Origin: Coptis chinensis
Taxonomy: Eukaryota; Streptophyta; Magnoliopsida; Ranunculales; Ranunculaceae
Reading direction: 5' to 3'
Length of the DNA: 64,000 bases
Assembly (NCBI GenBank): GCA_015680905.1
Contig: CM027377.1
Coordinates: 88,825,001-88,889,000, forward strand
The notes below the pieces were generated by a model, which was not told where the DNA came from, ran no database searches, and was given only the letters and a program-made list of their open reading frames with translations. The stretch's first letter is position 1. Every line of letters starts with the position of its first letter. Both the position numbers and the translations under genes were made by a program. Shown in pieces: positions 22,751-34,374 of this stretch.

Positions 22751-24562
22751 GAACGGTGGTTTCGCTCTATATTTCGCATATGGCTGTAACCTTGGCTTTC
22801 GGTTTCTTTGGTTGTGATTTAACTGGTACCTCTACCGTGGTAGGCTCCTCAGTTTCTATTGCGGTATCTAGTTCGATATCTGGTGTAGGGAGTACTGATG
22901 GGGTAACTATAGGCGTAGTTACTTTGTTATCAACCACTCTTCCAGAACGGAGAGTGGTGATGGCATTTAGGTCACCTACGATTGTAGTTTCCGTACTAGA
23001 ATTACCGTTTACCTCAAAGGCTGTGTTTGCTGTTTTAGGGTTTGGTATCGCTTGACCTGGAAACACGCCTTTTGGTTGGGCTTTCTCTTGGGCTAACTGT
23101 TGTATGCCCTGATTTATGGATTGTAAGATCTGTTGGTTTGATTGAGTCATTGTTTGGAAAAGTTGTTGGGTAACCTGTATAAAGGCGTCGATACGATCCG
23201 GTTGTGTAGGTGTAGTAGTCACGGGTGGTGCGACTGGAACTATCTCTCGTTGATTATTTATGGGTGGGTTGTGATAGTTAGTATTATTAACCGGAACGAT
23301 ACCTCTATTGGTATTATAATTATTATAATTATTCTGACCTTGTGCTTGACCTTGTCGTGGTTGCGCTTGGTTGTTATAATTATTATAATTCCCTTGACTT
23401 TGTCCTTGTCCTTGCCTAAGTGGAGCTTGGTTATAATTGTTTGCTTGCCTAACGTTTTGATTATTGTACCCTGGAGGTGTTACTTGTTGATTATTTCTCC
23501 AACTGAAGTTGGGATGTTGTCTCCAAGGGGCGTTAGGAATAGGATAGTTATTAAAGGAGTAAACATTATCTTGCTCTGGTGGTTGTTGTTCATAAGCTAG
23601 AGGACAATAATTGTCGTGGTGCTCGGACTCAAACAGAAATTACATGGGTTGGAGTTTACATTCATGACGGGATAGGCTTTTGTTGAACGTAAATAGCCTC
23701 TACTTTTTAGTTAGAGATTCGAGTAAATTTTTAAGTTCGGATCGGTTTTATTCTCAAACATACCGGCCTTGATTGTTGAAGAAGAACTAGCGAGCTGGGG
23801 ATATCATCACTCCCCCATTATTATTCCGTTTAGTTTGGTCTTCTAAAAATTTGTAAGCCCTCGAGGCTCCTTTACTTAGGAAACTACCCCCATTCATTAT
23901 GTCAAGGACTTCTTTATGGTGATGTTGAAGTCCTTTGAAAAGGCAACACGAACTAACGTGTCTTTTGCTAGGTTATGGTGTGGACACTCTATAAGGAGAT
24001 CGGTGAACGATTCCATGCCTCGAGAAAATGATTCATGAGGGTTAAATGGGGAAAAAAATGAATCTTGGAAAGCATTTCATCCGTCTTTAGGGGTGGGTAA
24101 AAATGTTCCATAAACAATTTGAACAAGTTTAGCCCACGAGTCCACGAGAATTAGGCTTGGCGTTAACCAAGGCATTTTATCGGGCTAAGGTGAAAGGGAA
24201 TACCCTTAATTTAATTTGTTCAACCAACCGTAGGATGGTGGAATGTTGTTAGGACTTGTTCAATCCTACGCGATGTGCCGATAAGGTTTTTCATGGTCTA
24301 ACCCATGAAAAGCGGGTAACAAATTAAATATGTTTGGGGGATTCGAAAATCCCCCCGGGTCCGCTAGAACGATGCAAGATTTAGGGCTATCGCTCAAAGC
24401 TTTGTAGAAGTCGAGGAGAGAGAGTCTCTCTTTCTTCACCATTATGTCGGGTATGGTGTGTGTGATAGTAGCTAGAGGTGTCGTGGGTGGTGTACTAGAT
24501 AGACTTGTTTGTTGCCGTGTAATTCGTTTGTTGTTTTTTGTTCGACCGGACCTTAATCTCAT
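22751..24562 (-). pseudogene. gag: gag of element B, frameshifted
   Basis: ATG at 24562 opens MRLRSGRTKNNKRITRQQTS, and 98 codons stay open to LLPAFHGLDHEKPYRHIA, the conserved gag block also present in F (LLPIDHGLDHEKPYNHL). The central gag is broken. A Asn/Gln/Gly-rich linker at 23500-23250 and the segment DAFIQVTQQLFQTMTQSNQQ...NAITTLRSGRVVDNK (23222-22767) lead into the protease. Gag makes the particle shell and packages RNA. The opposite-strand frame at 23142-23600 is a shadow. Confidence 0.75.
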
Positions 24563-25117
24563 GCAAGACTAAGTTAAGCAACTAAACATGCAACACTCCA
24601 AACAATTACGATATACTAGTAGAAAACCTCTAACTAGAAATGCGAGGTATGGAAGAAAGGAATACCGATGGCGTCCTTGCTTCACTTATGAATAGCGTCT
24701 TGTATAATGCGTGTTGGTGTATATAAGAGATTAGAACACTGAAAAACTTGACAACTCGAAGTTCGAATCAAAATGTGGAAATCCTGAAATTTCAGCTAAT
24801 ATGCTGGCGCTGTGTTTTATTTGTGTTTAGGCGCTTCGATTACAAAGTCGAGCTCGATAACTTAGCACGCGGTCGCTCTCTTTGGAAGATGCAAGCTCGG
24901 TTAAACTTGAGAATTCCATATTAACTTAGCTGGTCGCTCTCTCTTTGAAGCTGGGGCGCTTCGGTGTATTTTCTCGCGGCATAATTTTTCCAAAACTGAA
25001 ACGGCAACCACAGTATGAATCAAACAAGGGTGGGTGGGTTTAATGGGACTTAAAAATAACTACTTCTACAAAGAAAACAATGCTAAAGTGTGACTAAGAC
25101 TAAGATGGCATGCCATT
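24563..25117 (-). promoter_or_regulatory. 5' leader and primer-binding-site remnant, element B
   Basis: Minus strand after the LTR: AATGGCATGCCATCTTAG. Compared with the A leader (AATGGCGCCGCTGCCATCTTAG) the tRNA-Asp-complementary core has lost bases, so priming would fail. A TATA-like element (CTTATATACACC, near 24720-24730) lies ~160 bases before the gag ATG and is conserved in element A (31453-31463). Confidence 0.55.
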
Positions 25118-26460
25118 TGATAACTATATAATGAATAGTCTACCCTACTGAAATGAGCGATGGATTCACAACGTAAGTAAACTAGAACTTGACTTTTAAG
25201 TGATTTATTATCAAAGCTTCTACTCAATGCTAATTGCACTAAATGGAGTGCGAAGTTCGTTCCCTCCTAGTTCCCTAGCATGGATTGTTTTCTAAGTCTA
25301 ACTAGTAAAGTCTTCTTAAGTCAATGAGAGCTTTACAAAATATTATACTACGATACTTAATTAAGATGATTACTAGAAATTAACTACAAATGCTATGGAA
25401 ATACTATTGTTTGACTCTAGATAAAGGAATTAGAGGGAATTGAATCCACCTCGAATCCAACTTAATCACCTAGTACAGATTGTGGTATCTCGATTCTACG
25501 TTTTCAATGCAAGAATTCCAAGTCTAATCCCTAGTGTTCATGGCATTTCTACCAAGTACTAACTAGCATGTGAGGTCAGCCCCACCCATTTCTCATGGCT
25601 TAAACACGACCTTCTAGAGTGGAATAGATGCTAAAACGTTTCTATACTAAACAACTAAGTTTTCATCAAGGCTTCATCAACCCCTAATGGAGGTTTAGCC
25701 TTGAATCATCAATCTAACATTTCCCATTGAATCTAAACTAAACATAATGTGAGAAATTTAGATTTACTTAATTTGAACAATAATGAATCTAACTTAATGG
25801 CTGGAATGAAATAGGAACAAGAATTGAAATTAGATCTATACTGGAAATGACAAAACTCAAACTTGATAAAAATACTACTTTATTTATCTAATCAATCAAG
25901 AACAATGATTCAGAGATTTAATCTAAAACAAGAATTTAAATGGAACTAAAACTTAATTTAATTAATAAAACTAGATCTATAATTTAGGTCTAACTAGCTA
26001 CCATTAACAAAGAGCTAAGCTTTTGTTTTTATACATCCAGATCCAAAATTCGTGCATGGGCTTGGAGCCATGGTTTGGGCCAGAGAATCAGGCCCAAAAC
26101 CCAATTCTTTCAGTCCAAAAAGGCCTCTTCAACTACAGTTGGCTTCCACAGACTTTTCGTCCACTTCTGCTCCTCTGATTGGGTCAAGGCTTGGACCATT
26201 GCAAAGCTCTTTCCGAGCCGGTCGTTTTGACATAAGGTAGGCCCAATTCCGAGGTCTGAGTCCAAGGATATGGCATTCGGAAGTTCTGATGGCTTTTGCT
26301 CCTTTATCTCGCTAATGTGGCACATTTCTCGCACATAATGGACTTTGAAGCTGAAATGCATAAAACACGTAATCGGTATTAACTCTTACTTATTATTCAC
26401 ATAATTGGTCTAACAGTATGATTATTAAGGGGTTAAAACTACAGTTTTGGGCTCTTATCA
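25118..26460 (-). repeat. 5' LTR of element B (1343 bp)
   Basis: TGATAACTATATAATG...GGGCTCTTATCA on the plus strand, followed by the duplication CTCAG. It carries the LTR TATA box (minus strand TGTATAAAAACAAAAGC, near 26015-26035). Confidence 0.88.
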
Positions 26461-26465
26461 CTCAG

Positions 26466-26982
26466 CAAAAACTCCAGGATACAGAAATCGTACTTCTGCT
26501 CCTGGAGTACCCATAAGACGTGGAGGCAGGTCAGACCGATGTCACTGACCTTGTCCTTCCCTAGGACATTCCGACCAATCCACTGGGCTGTAGCCAGCTG
26601 GTTGGTCCTGAGGGATGCCTGGCGAACACAATGGGAGTTTGTATTGTAGCTCCCATTGATGACAGTCACGCCCATCAATGGCTCTACCCCGTCAAACTGG
26701 GGCTCCTGTAAAGTGGCCTCCAGATGGATTCTAGGCGAATGCCTAGAATCTCACCAACGATCGAGTCAACTCCCTCCTCTTCTTCCTTACCAACATAAAA
26801 ATCATACTCCCCTCCAACTCCCTGGTGTTGTAGAACCGTCGGACCAAGTCTTCGTGGTAGAAGGCTTCGATCGAGTACCAGAGACTATTCCAGTCTCTAC
26901 TAGCCATTTCGTCACCGTAAAACGGCTCGAAGTGGTCGGCAGTGAAAACTTGCTTCGGTATAATTCGGCGTTGTTGAGCCAT
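26466..26982 (-). pseudogene. ORF1 of element A, N-terminal part
   Basis: ATG 26982 (MAQQRRIIPKQVFTADHFEP) is open for 79 codons (WNSLWYSIEAFYHEDLVRRF; YNTRELEGSMIFMLVRKKRR). After a frame shift it continues at 26678-26466 (GSYNTNSHCVRQASLRTNQL; WIGRNVLGKDKVSDIGLTCL; HVLWVLQEQKYDFCILEFLL) and runs into the CTCAG duplication, where element B interrupts it. It resumes at 11895. It looks like the putative plant transposon protein domain. Its leader (27000-27300) is CA-rich and plant-like but no clear TATA box is seen. Confidence 0.6.
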
Positions 26983-28454
26983 TTGAAGTTTGAATACGGT
27001 TTGGGGTTTGTAGAGGGTGTAGGAATAATAAGGAAAGACCTTAGTGATAAAAAACGATGGTGGTGGTGATGTGGTGGCGTGGCAGCACCAATTTTTTATT
27101 TTTTCGGTGGTTTTTGTTGGGTTAAATTGGTGGAGGTGGTTTGGTTTTAGTTTTAGAGGAGATTTGAATTGGATCTTTGATGGTTGGCGTGAGTTATTTT
27201 GGTTTTCTTTTTAATTTTTATTTTTGTTAGGGTTTTGAAGCTTTGTCAATGGCGGTGGAAGATGAAAAAAACGATGAACTGTTGCTGAGAATGTAAGGGC
27301 GCGAGCGCGCTGGCCGTGGGCGCGGGTTGGGCCCAAGCCCAAAATCGAAATTTTTGATTTTTTCGATTTTTTTGCGAATTTCAAATCAAAATTCCCGCTT
27401 CGTTACCGGTCCGATTTTTGCGAATGAGATATGGAAATGATCAGGAGAGAATTTCCTATCCAATGATCCATAAAACACTCTATTCCAACTTCAGATGACA
27501 TACGAGATAGTGGAAAACGCCTCGAAGTGCGTGCATGACGTAAGTTATGCGAACGAATGAACTCTAAATTAATAGATTATGTCAATCCGAGTCGTAATAC
27601 AATAAAACGGCCTAAGCAACTGTAATGGGACATAAACATTTTAGTATGCGGAACATTTAACGAACACCCCCCCAAAACAAATTTTTACAACGAAGCTTAG
27701 AAAATTTGTTTTTAGCGATGGGTCTTTTTGATCGATTCGAGACTTCCTAGATTACTATGTTTATTTTTATTTTTTATTTTTTATTTTATTTTTAGAAGGA
27801 AAAACAATAAACAATAAAGACATAATTCACACCATAGAGAAACATGACTCAAAAATCCGAGAAAAACATGCAAGAGTGGAAAACGTGAACTATGTGAACC
27901 GTGGACTTAGGATCCGGTACTTACAGCCACACACTCCATAGGGAGGGCCCGGTTACCTTAATGGTACACTTACCAATATATTAAAGTGAAAGGAAGTGCA
28001 CCAAACACAGAATTTGAGTCGTTTATAGTCAGATACTCGAGACTTTATCTAAAACATATGTATGAACATGCAATTGATCATATATCAACAACCGAAATAG
28101 TTGTAGATCATTCCATAAATAAATATCACAGAAAACATATCCAAACACAATCAAACACCAAGATTCCCTATGACTCAACCTAGTGAAATGAAAGCGAAGT
28201 TGGATTACCCCCTATCAGGTAACCTATCATGCACCTTCTTTTAATTTTTGAATGAGTGGGTGTTTTAGTAATTAAGTGTGGAAAAGTGAATGGTTGTGGA
28301 GAATATGGTGGATATGGATAAGTTGTAGAAAGACAGCCCGTATAACAATGAGGATGTGGTTTTAGTACCGAACTCATTCATTGTGTGTGTAGGGGACTGT
28401 CTCGGTCTCAAGATGAAGGTGTCAAATAGTTTGTCCTTCTGAAGTATCTGTTTT
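26983..28454 (-). other. Spacer between protease and ORF1, element A (RT to integrase absent)
   Basis: Where B has ~3 kb encoding RT, RNaseH and integrase, A has only ~430 bp of unrelated sequence (28020-28450), with a short open frame (65 codons ending near 28180) of no recognisable family. It then rejoins the shared post-pol block: conserved box near 27885-27960, a degenerate hairpin GGTACACTT/AAGTGCACC, repeat units near 28015-28050 and 27720-27755, the hairpin plus G run (27665-27712), and a G/C-rich ORF1 leader. Confidence 0.6.
27665..27712 (-). promoter_or_regulatory. Hairpin plus polypurine-like tract after gag-protease (element A)
   Basis: AAAACAAATTTT and AAAATTTGTTTT (27701-27712 and 27674-27685 on the plus strand) pair over 12 bases. 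A run of seven Gs follows on the minus strand. Confidence 0.55.
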
Positions 28455-31297
28455 CTAGGAGGATTTAAAAAAATTATGAAGCACAGGAGAAACAAAAGGA
28501 TCGAGTGCAAACTCGAGATTCCTTTGAAAGGGTGGAAGGAGGGGTGTCGAGGTGGATGTTGTGCAAGTTAGTTCTTTATAGGGTGAATTGTCACCTACTC
28601 GAAGAAACTCATCGAATTCCTCATCTAGATTGGTCATATCCATATTACTATGGTAGTCCTCTACATCTTTGAGAAAGTCATCTATCCCGTCCTCATCAAT
28701 AATATGTGTATCGACTAGTGTAGGGATGAAAATGTTGAGTCGACTTTCCAAAAAGAAAAGAATTTTGGGCATATGACTATCGGGGAACGTGTTGTTGAAA
28801 TAATCTCGGTTTAAGCTCTCGATCATGCTTACCTCTCCATCCATAGACTAATCGGGTAAGCTGTGTCCTTGTTTTAAAAACATTGACTTCAACAAATGAC
28901 AAGATGGCCAAAAGACATGGACATTGAACCATCGCGGCAATTAATGAGCGCATTGGCGGTTGCCGGAAAGGACGCCCTAAAATGATCGGGGACAGAGTCG
29001 TTAGCGACTTACGTATCGAGGACTACAAAATCAGCCGGATAGTAGAAATCTCGAACTTTTACGACACATTTTCGACTACACCCTTAGGATACTTAATAGA
29101 CCGATCGACTAATTGCAACGTCATTTTAGTGGGTTGCATCTTGTCTAGACCTATTTGTCTATACAAATAAAATGGGAGTAAGTTAACACTAGCCCCCGTG
29201 TCTAATAACGCGGTCATCGATAGGAATCTCCTAAGGTGCATTATCTGATGGGGCGACCGGGGTCCTTGTACTTAACAATTCCATTATGTTCGAGGGATAA
29301 GGTTGGGAATTGTTCGTTAAAAAGGCATCTTTTGGTATATTTGTCTTAAGCCTAGTAGTACACAATTCCTTAAGAAACTTAGCATGATGTGGTAGCTTTT
29401 AATAGCTTCGAGGAAGGGAAGGTTTATAGTTAGATTCTTGAAAACGTCCCCTAATCTCCTCATAATTTGTATCCCTAGTTAACATGGCTAATTTTTGTGG
29501 AAGCGGTGGTTTCTGTCTATATTTAGCAATGGTATCATTTGGATGTTTAACCGTGGTGGCCTCGTTTTAGGTTGTGTTGTAACCGGTACCTCTACGGTGG
29601 TAGGCTCTTCGGTTTCTATTTAGGTATCTAGTAAAATAGTAGGTGTAGGGGCTTTTGGTTGGGTAACTATAGGCATAGTTACCTTGTTATCAACCACTGC
29701 CTGCCGAGAGAGTGGTGATGGCATTTATCTCACCTATATTTTCAAATTCATTACTAGTATTATCCGTTACCTCAAAGGCTGTGTTTGTTGTTTTAGGATT
29801 ATGTATTGCGTGACTTGGCAACACACCTTTGGTTTGGGCTTTATCTTGAGCCAACTGTTGGGTTAAATTATTAACGGATTGTAGAAGCTGTTGGTTAGAT
29901 TGAGCCATGGTTTGGAAAAGTTTTTGGCTCACTTGTATGAAGGTGTCAAAGGCGATCGGTTGTGTGGGTGTAGTAGTCACGTGGTGTGTATTTGGAACTA
30001 TTTCACGTGAATTATTTATAGGTGGATTCTGATAATTATTATTTACCGGAACGATACCTCTATTAGCATTATAATTATTATAATTACCTTGACCTTGTGC
30101 TTGACCTTGTCGAGGTTGCACTTGGTTGTTATAATTATTAAAATTACCCTGACCCTGTCCTTGTCGTAGTGGAGCTTGGTTAAAGCTGTGCGTTGGCCTA
30201 ACATATTGATTATTGTACCTCGAGGTGTGACTTGTTGGTTATTTCTCCAACCGGAGTTGTGATTTTGTCTCCAAGGGGCGTTAGGTTCACTATTAATGGA
30301 ACAAGTCCGTTCATAGGCTATAGGGACGATGGGAGTCGGGATGCTCGGGACTCCAACAGAAACTACATGGGTTTGAATTTACATTCATGACGGGATAGGC
30401 TTTTGTTGTACGTAAATGGCTTCGACCTTTTTAGTGAGTGATTCGATTAGAGTTTTAAGCTCGGAATCGCGTGTTTAATTTCAAACATACCGCAGCCTTA
30501 ATCGTATTAGTAGAACTAGCGGTGGGGATATCATCACTACCCCCAATTATTATTTCGCTTAGTTTGGTCCTCTAAAAATTTATAAGCCTCAGAGGCTCCT
30601 TTACTTAAGAAACTACCCCCATTCATTATGTCAAGGACTTCTTTATGGTGATGTTGAAGTCCTTTGAAAAAGGCACTAACTAACGTGTCTTTTGCTAGGT
30701 TATGGTGTGGACACTCTATAAGCAGATCGGTGAACGATTCCAAGCCTCTGAAAATGATTCATGAGGATTTTGTCGAAAAGAAATGAATCTTGGAAAGCAT
30801 CTCATCCGTCTTTAGGGGTGGGTAAAATGTTCCATAAAAACGGTGAACAAGTTTAGCCCACAAGTCCACGTAATTAGGCTTTGGGCGGTTAACCAAGACG
30901 CCGCTTTATCGGCTAAGGTGAAAGGGAATACCCTTAATTTAATTTGTTTCGCATACCAACCGTGGGATGGTGGAATGTTGTTAGGACTTGTTCAATCCTA
31001 CGCGTAAGCCGATAAGGTTTTTCATGGTCTAAACCATGAAAACGGGTAACAAATTAAAAATATTTGGAGGGATTCTCAAATCCCCACCGGTCCGCTAGAA
31101 CGATGCAAGATTTGGGGCTATCGCTCAAGGCTTTGTAGAAGTCGAGAGAGGTTTCTCTCTTTCTTCCCCATTATATCGGTGGTGTGTGTGTAGTAGTAGC
31201 TAGAGGTGTAGTGTGTGGTATACTAGATAGACTTGTTTGTTCTTTGTTTGTTGTGTATTTCGTTAGGTGTTTTTGTTCGACTGGACCTTAATCTCAT
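28455..31297 (-). pseudogene. gag-pro: gag-protease of element A
   Basis: ATG 31297 (MRLRSSRTK...) is collinear with gag of B but frame-broken throughout. Conserved pieces: SFTDLLIECPHHNLAKDTLV (30743-30537); the linker with QSNQQLLQSVNNLTQQLAQD (30121-29690); protease TALLDTGASVNLLPFYLYRQ (29241-29059), with the catalytic Asp-Thr-Gly intact, followed by [16 protein letters not shown]. The post-protease linker MDGEVSMIESLNRDYFNNTF (28844-28455) is open but ends at PVLHNFFKSS without entering RT. Confidence 0.75.
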
Positions 31298-31876
31298 GCA
31301 AGACTAAGTCGAGCTTAACTAAACATGCAACACTCCAAACAATTTCGATATACTAGTATAAACCTCTAACGAGGAGACGCGAGGTTTGGAAGAAAGGAAT
31401 ACCGATTCGTCCTTGTTTCGCTTATGAATAGCGTCTTGTTTACGCTTTGTTAGGTGTATATAGCAGGTTAGAACACTGAAAAATATGAAAGAGCAAAGTT
31501 CGAATCAAAAGCCGAAACCGAAAAATTTAACATTGGGCGGTGTCGCTTCGCATTGAAGCCGGTCGTCGGCTCGAATAATTTTCAAATTACGGTGTTTTTA
31601 GAAGTGGTCGCTTTCGGTGTGAAGTCGAGTTCGGTGTTTGAGCTGGTTGGCGCTTTGGTATGGGCACGGTGGTAAACGAAATTCCAAGTAACTTAGCTGG
31701 TCGTGCTTGCTCTCTCGCTGGCGCCTGGCCCGTATTTTCTCGAATTTGTCAATATTTGAAATGGGCAACCACGGTATGAAACAAACAAGGGTGGGTGGGT
31801 TTAATGGGACTTAAAAATGACTACTTCTACTATGAAAACAATGCTAAAGTGTAACTAAGATGGCAGCGGCGCCATT
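31298..31876 (-). promoter_or_regulatory. 5' leader and tRNA-Asp-type primer site, element A
   Basis: Two bases after the LTR the minus strand reads TGGCGCCGCTGCC (31862-31874), complementary to the 3' end of plant tRNA-Asp apart from one base. A TATA-like GCTATATACACC at 31453-31463 lies ~160 bases ahead of the gag ATG. No ORF. Confidence 0.65.
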
Positions 31877-33246
31877 TGATAACTATAAAATGAATAGTCT
31901 ACCTACGAAATAAACGATGAATTCAATCCGTAAGTAAACTAAAACAATCTTTTACTGTCTATTATCAAAGCTTCTACTCTCAATGCGAATTGCACTAAGT
32001 GGAGTAGGAAGTTCGTTCCACTCCTAGTTCCCTAGCATGGATTGTTTTCTAAGTCTAAGAAATCGTTCTTAAGTCAATGAGAGATTTACGAATTACAAAC
32101 TAGACTACGATGCAACTACCCACGAAATGCAACTAGTCGATTATCAGACAACTAAGGGAATGCTACGTTGATTCGATGATAAGGAGTTAGAGGGGGATTG
32201 ATTCCACCTTAACTCAACTTAATCCACTAGCGACGAGTCGTCGTAATCCGAATTGAACTGCTACACAGAACAATCGGTTCTTCCTAATCCCTAATTACAC
32301 ATGGCATTTCTACCAATTTATAACTAGCATGTGAACAATTAAACCCATTCTCATGGTGAACTAATTATTTCTGGCGTGGAATAGAAATTACGACGACTCT
32401 ACGATAAACGGAATCAAGCTTTCATCAAGGCCTCTCAACCCCCTCTAATGGAGTTTAGCCTTGAATCATTCCGCAATCATTTCCATTTAGATTAAAACTA
32501 AACATAATATAAAGCATTGAAATTTACTTAATTAAACAATAATGAAATCTAAATTAATGACTAAAATGAAATAAGAACAAGAATTGAAATTAGATCTAGA
32601 AATGGAAATGACAAAATCAAAATTGATAAAAAATACTACTTTATTGATCTAATCAAATGAAGAACAAGATTCAAAGGTTTAATCTAATAAAGGATTTGAA
32701 ACTAATTAAATAAAACAATTAAATCTAGATCTAGAAGCTATTTTCATGGCTACTTTCTATTCTAACTTATCTACCTAACCTAACTCCATTAACAATGAGT
32801 TAAGCTTTTGTTCTTATACATTCAGATTCAAAAATCGTGCATGGGCTTGGAGCCATGTTTTGGGCCAGAGAATCAGGCCCAAAACCCAATTCTTTCAGTC
32901 CAAAAAGGCCTCTTCAGCTGCAGTTGGCTTCCACAGACTTTCCGTCCACTTCTGCTCCTCTGATTGGTGCAAGGCTTGGACCATTGCAAAGCTCTTTCCG
33001 AGCCGGTCGTTTTGACATAAGGTAGGCCTCAGTCCGAGGTCTGAGTCCAAAGATATGGCATTCGGAAGTTCTGCTGACTTTTGCTCCTTTATCTCGCTAA
33101 AGTGGCACATTTCTGCACATAATGGACTTTGAAGCCTGAAATGCATAAAAACACGTAATCAGTATTAACTCTTACTTATTATTCACATAATTGGTCTAAC
33201 AGTATGATTATTAAGGGGTTAAAACTACAGTTTTGGGCTCTTATCA
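31877..33246 (-). repeat. 5' LTR of element A (1370 bp)
   Basis: TGATAACTATAAAATG...CTCTTATCA on the plus strand, followed by CTAAG (33247-33251). Nearly identical to 6316-7686. Confidence 0.88.
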
Positions 33247-33251
33247 CTAAG

Positions 33252-34374
33252 CGAGAATTTAGGCCCTCTTTGGATCGATATAGCCAGAAATTCAAACCTA
33301 TGAATTATTTTCCGCTTGTCGCCCCTCTGAGCCTTTCTTTAGCCTTCCATAAACCACAATTCCTTTACCCTATTACAAAAACAAAACAAAATAAAAATTT
33401 AACTTACCCAATCTAGAATAAGTCTGAGAATAGAATGAGTGAAGAAAGAAGAAGAGAAAAACCCGTGTAAACAAAAATTAGTTAGTTGCTTCAGAAAAAG
33501 AAAAGAAGTTTCCATCCAAGGAAAAGAAAAAAAAATTATAGAAATAAATAAAAACTCCAAAAATAGAATAAAAGGGAGTCAAAAGCCAAAGAAAAGAAAA
33601 AGAAAAATATGGCTAAGGATGGAAACAAAGTATAGAAGAAAAAGAAAATAACAAGGTTTTCTCTAAGTTACATAATATGAAGACTCTATTATCTCAGACT
33701 TGTCCTTTTGAATATCCATTTCCTTCCTTCTTAAACCATCTCCTAATCCCCGCAACACCTAATAAAGACCTCTAGCTCAATTAGGAATATGTTAGTGTGA
33801 TAGTAAGTGGCAGATGTGTTTGATCGACTCCAGCTTCCTTATTTGTCATTGAGATTGTAAGGTAAAGTGTGCCTACCGCATTAATGGAGTAAATAAACTT
33901 GAGCGAAAAATCGAGTGGTTTTGTCTTGACATTTATGTGAGGACCTACTTAAGGACGCTTATTCGAAGTTTTCAGAAACGAACCTGCTAGGTATTTCATA
34001 ATATTACTCATAGTATATATATTTGTATCATAGATGATTGATTATTATGCATATATTAGTTTAGGTTTTTGACTTGGTTATTCTTATTCAATTGCTAGTG
34101 AGATGTATAGATAGTTGAGACATGAATGAGGAAACAATAATTTTATTTCTTAGTCGTTGTAGTATAGATGAAGTTTGTGAGTACCTTCACTGGAAAACTC
34201 TCACGAGGCTATAACTCGTCCACTAGGAAATTTCTAGTGGTTTAAGGCCTTGTTGCATATGGTCAATGCAATCGCACTCAGCGAAACGAGAGTAGATAGA
34301 ACTCCATTTTTGGTCACTTATTCTAATTTCTCATCTTTGCTTGAGGACAAGCAAAATACTGTTTGGGGGTGGTT
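33252..34374 (+). mobile_element. Element C, internal 3' untranslated region right of element A
   Basis: It resumes the sequence interrupted at 6315 (CGAGAATTTAGGCCC...). It is collinear with D 3066-4198: purine-rich tract (33470-33650, low-complexity open frames only), the conserved block with CTATAACTCGTCCACTAGG near 34205-34285, the hairpin TTTGCTTG-AGGA-CAAGCAAA (34336-34355) and the polypurine tract GTTTGGGGGTGGTT before the LTR at 34375. Confidence 0.8.

Larger units (their letters stand above)
11901..26460 (-). mobile_element. Element B: full-length Athila-like LTR retrotransposon nested in A
   Basis: 14,560 bp between LTRs at 25118-26460 (5') and 11901-13259 (3'), with target duplication CTCAG at 11896-11900 and 26461-26465. 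Minus-strand order: 5' LTR, primer site remnant, gag (from 24562), protease, RT, RNaseH, integrase (to 18934), spacer with a hairpin/polypurine module, ORF1, internal promoter, ORF2, hairpin/polypurine, 3' untranslated region, polypurine tract, 3' LTR. It split ORF1 of element A. All genes carry frameshifts. Confidence 0.88.
6316..33246 (-). mobile_element. Element A: non-autonomous Athila-like element, interrupted by B
   Basis: LTRs at 6316-7686 (3') and 31877-33246 (5') are nearly identical and flanked by the 5-bp duplication CTAAG (6311-6315 and 33247-33251). Without the nested element B it is about 12.4 kb. Order on the minus strand: 5' LTR, tRNA-Asp-type primer site, gag, protease, spacer without RT, RNaseH or integrase, ORF1 (split by B), ORF2, 3' untranslated region, polypurine tract, 3' LTR. 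The near-identical LTRs indicate relatively recent insertion. Lack of the polymerase means it would need enzymes in trans. Confidence 0.85.

Noticed and set aside
23142-23600. 152-codon plus-strand frame opposite gag of element B
   Set aside because: Shadow of the Asn/Gln-rich gag linker (AAT/TAT repeats) on the other strand; no independent support.
28180-28510. Novel gene replacing pol in element A
   Set aside because: Short overlapping frames without family similarity; not enough support to call a gene.
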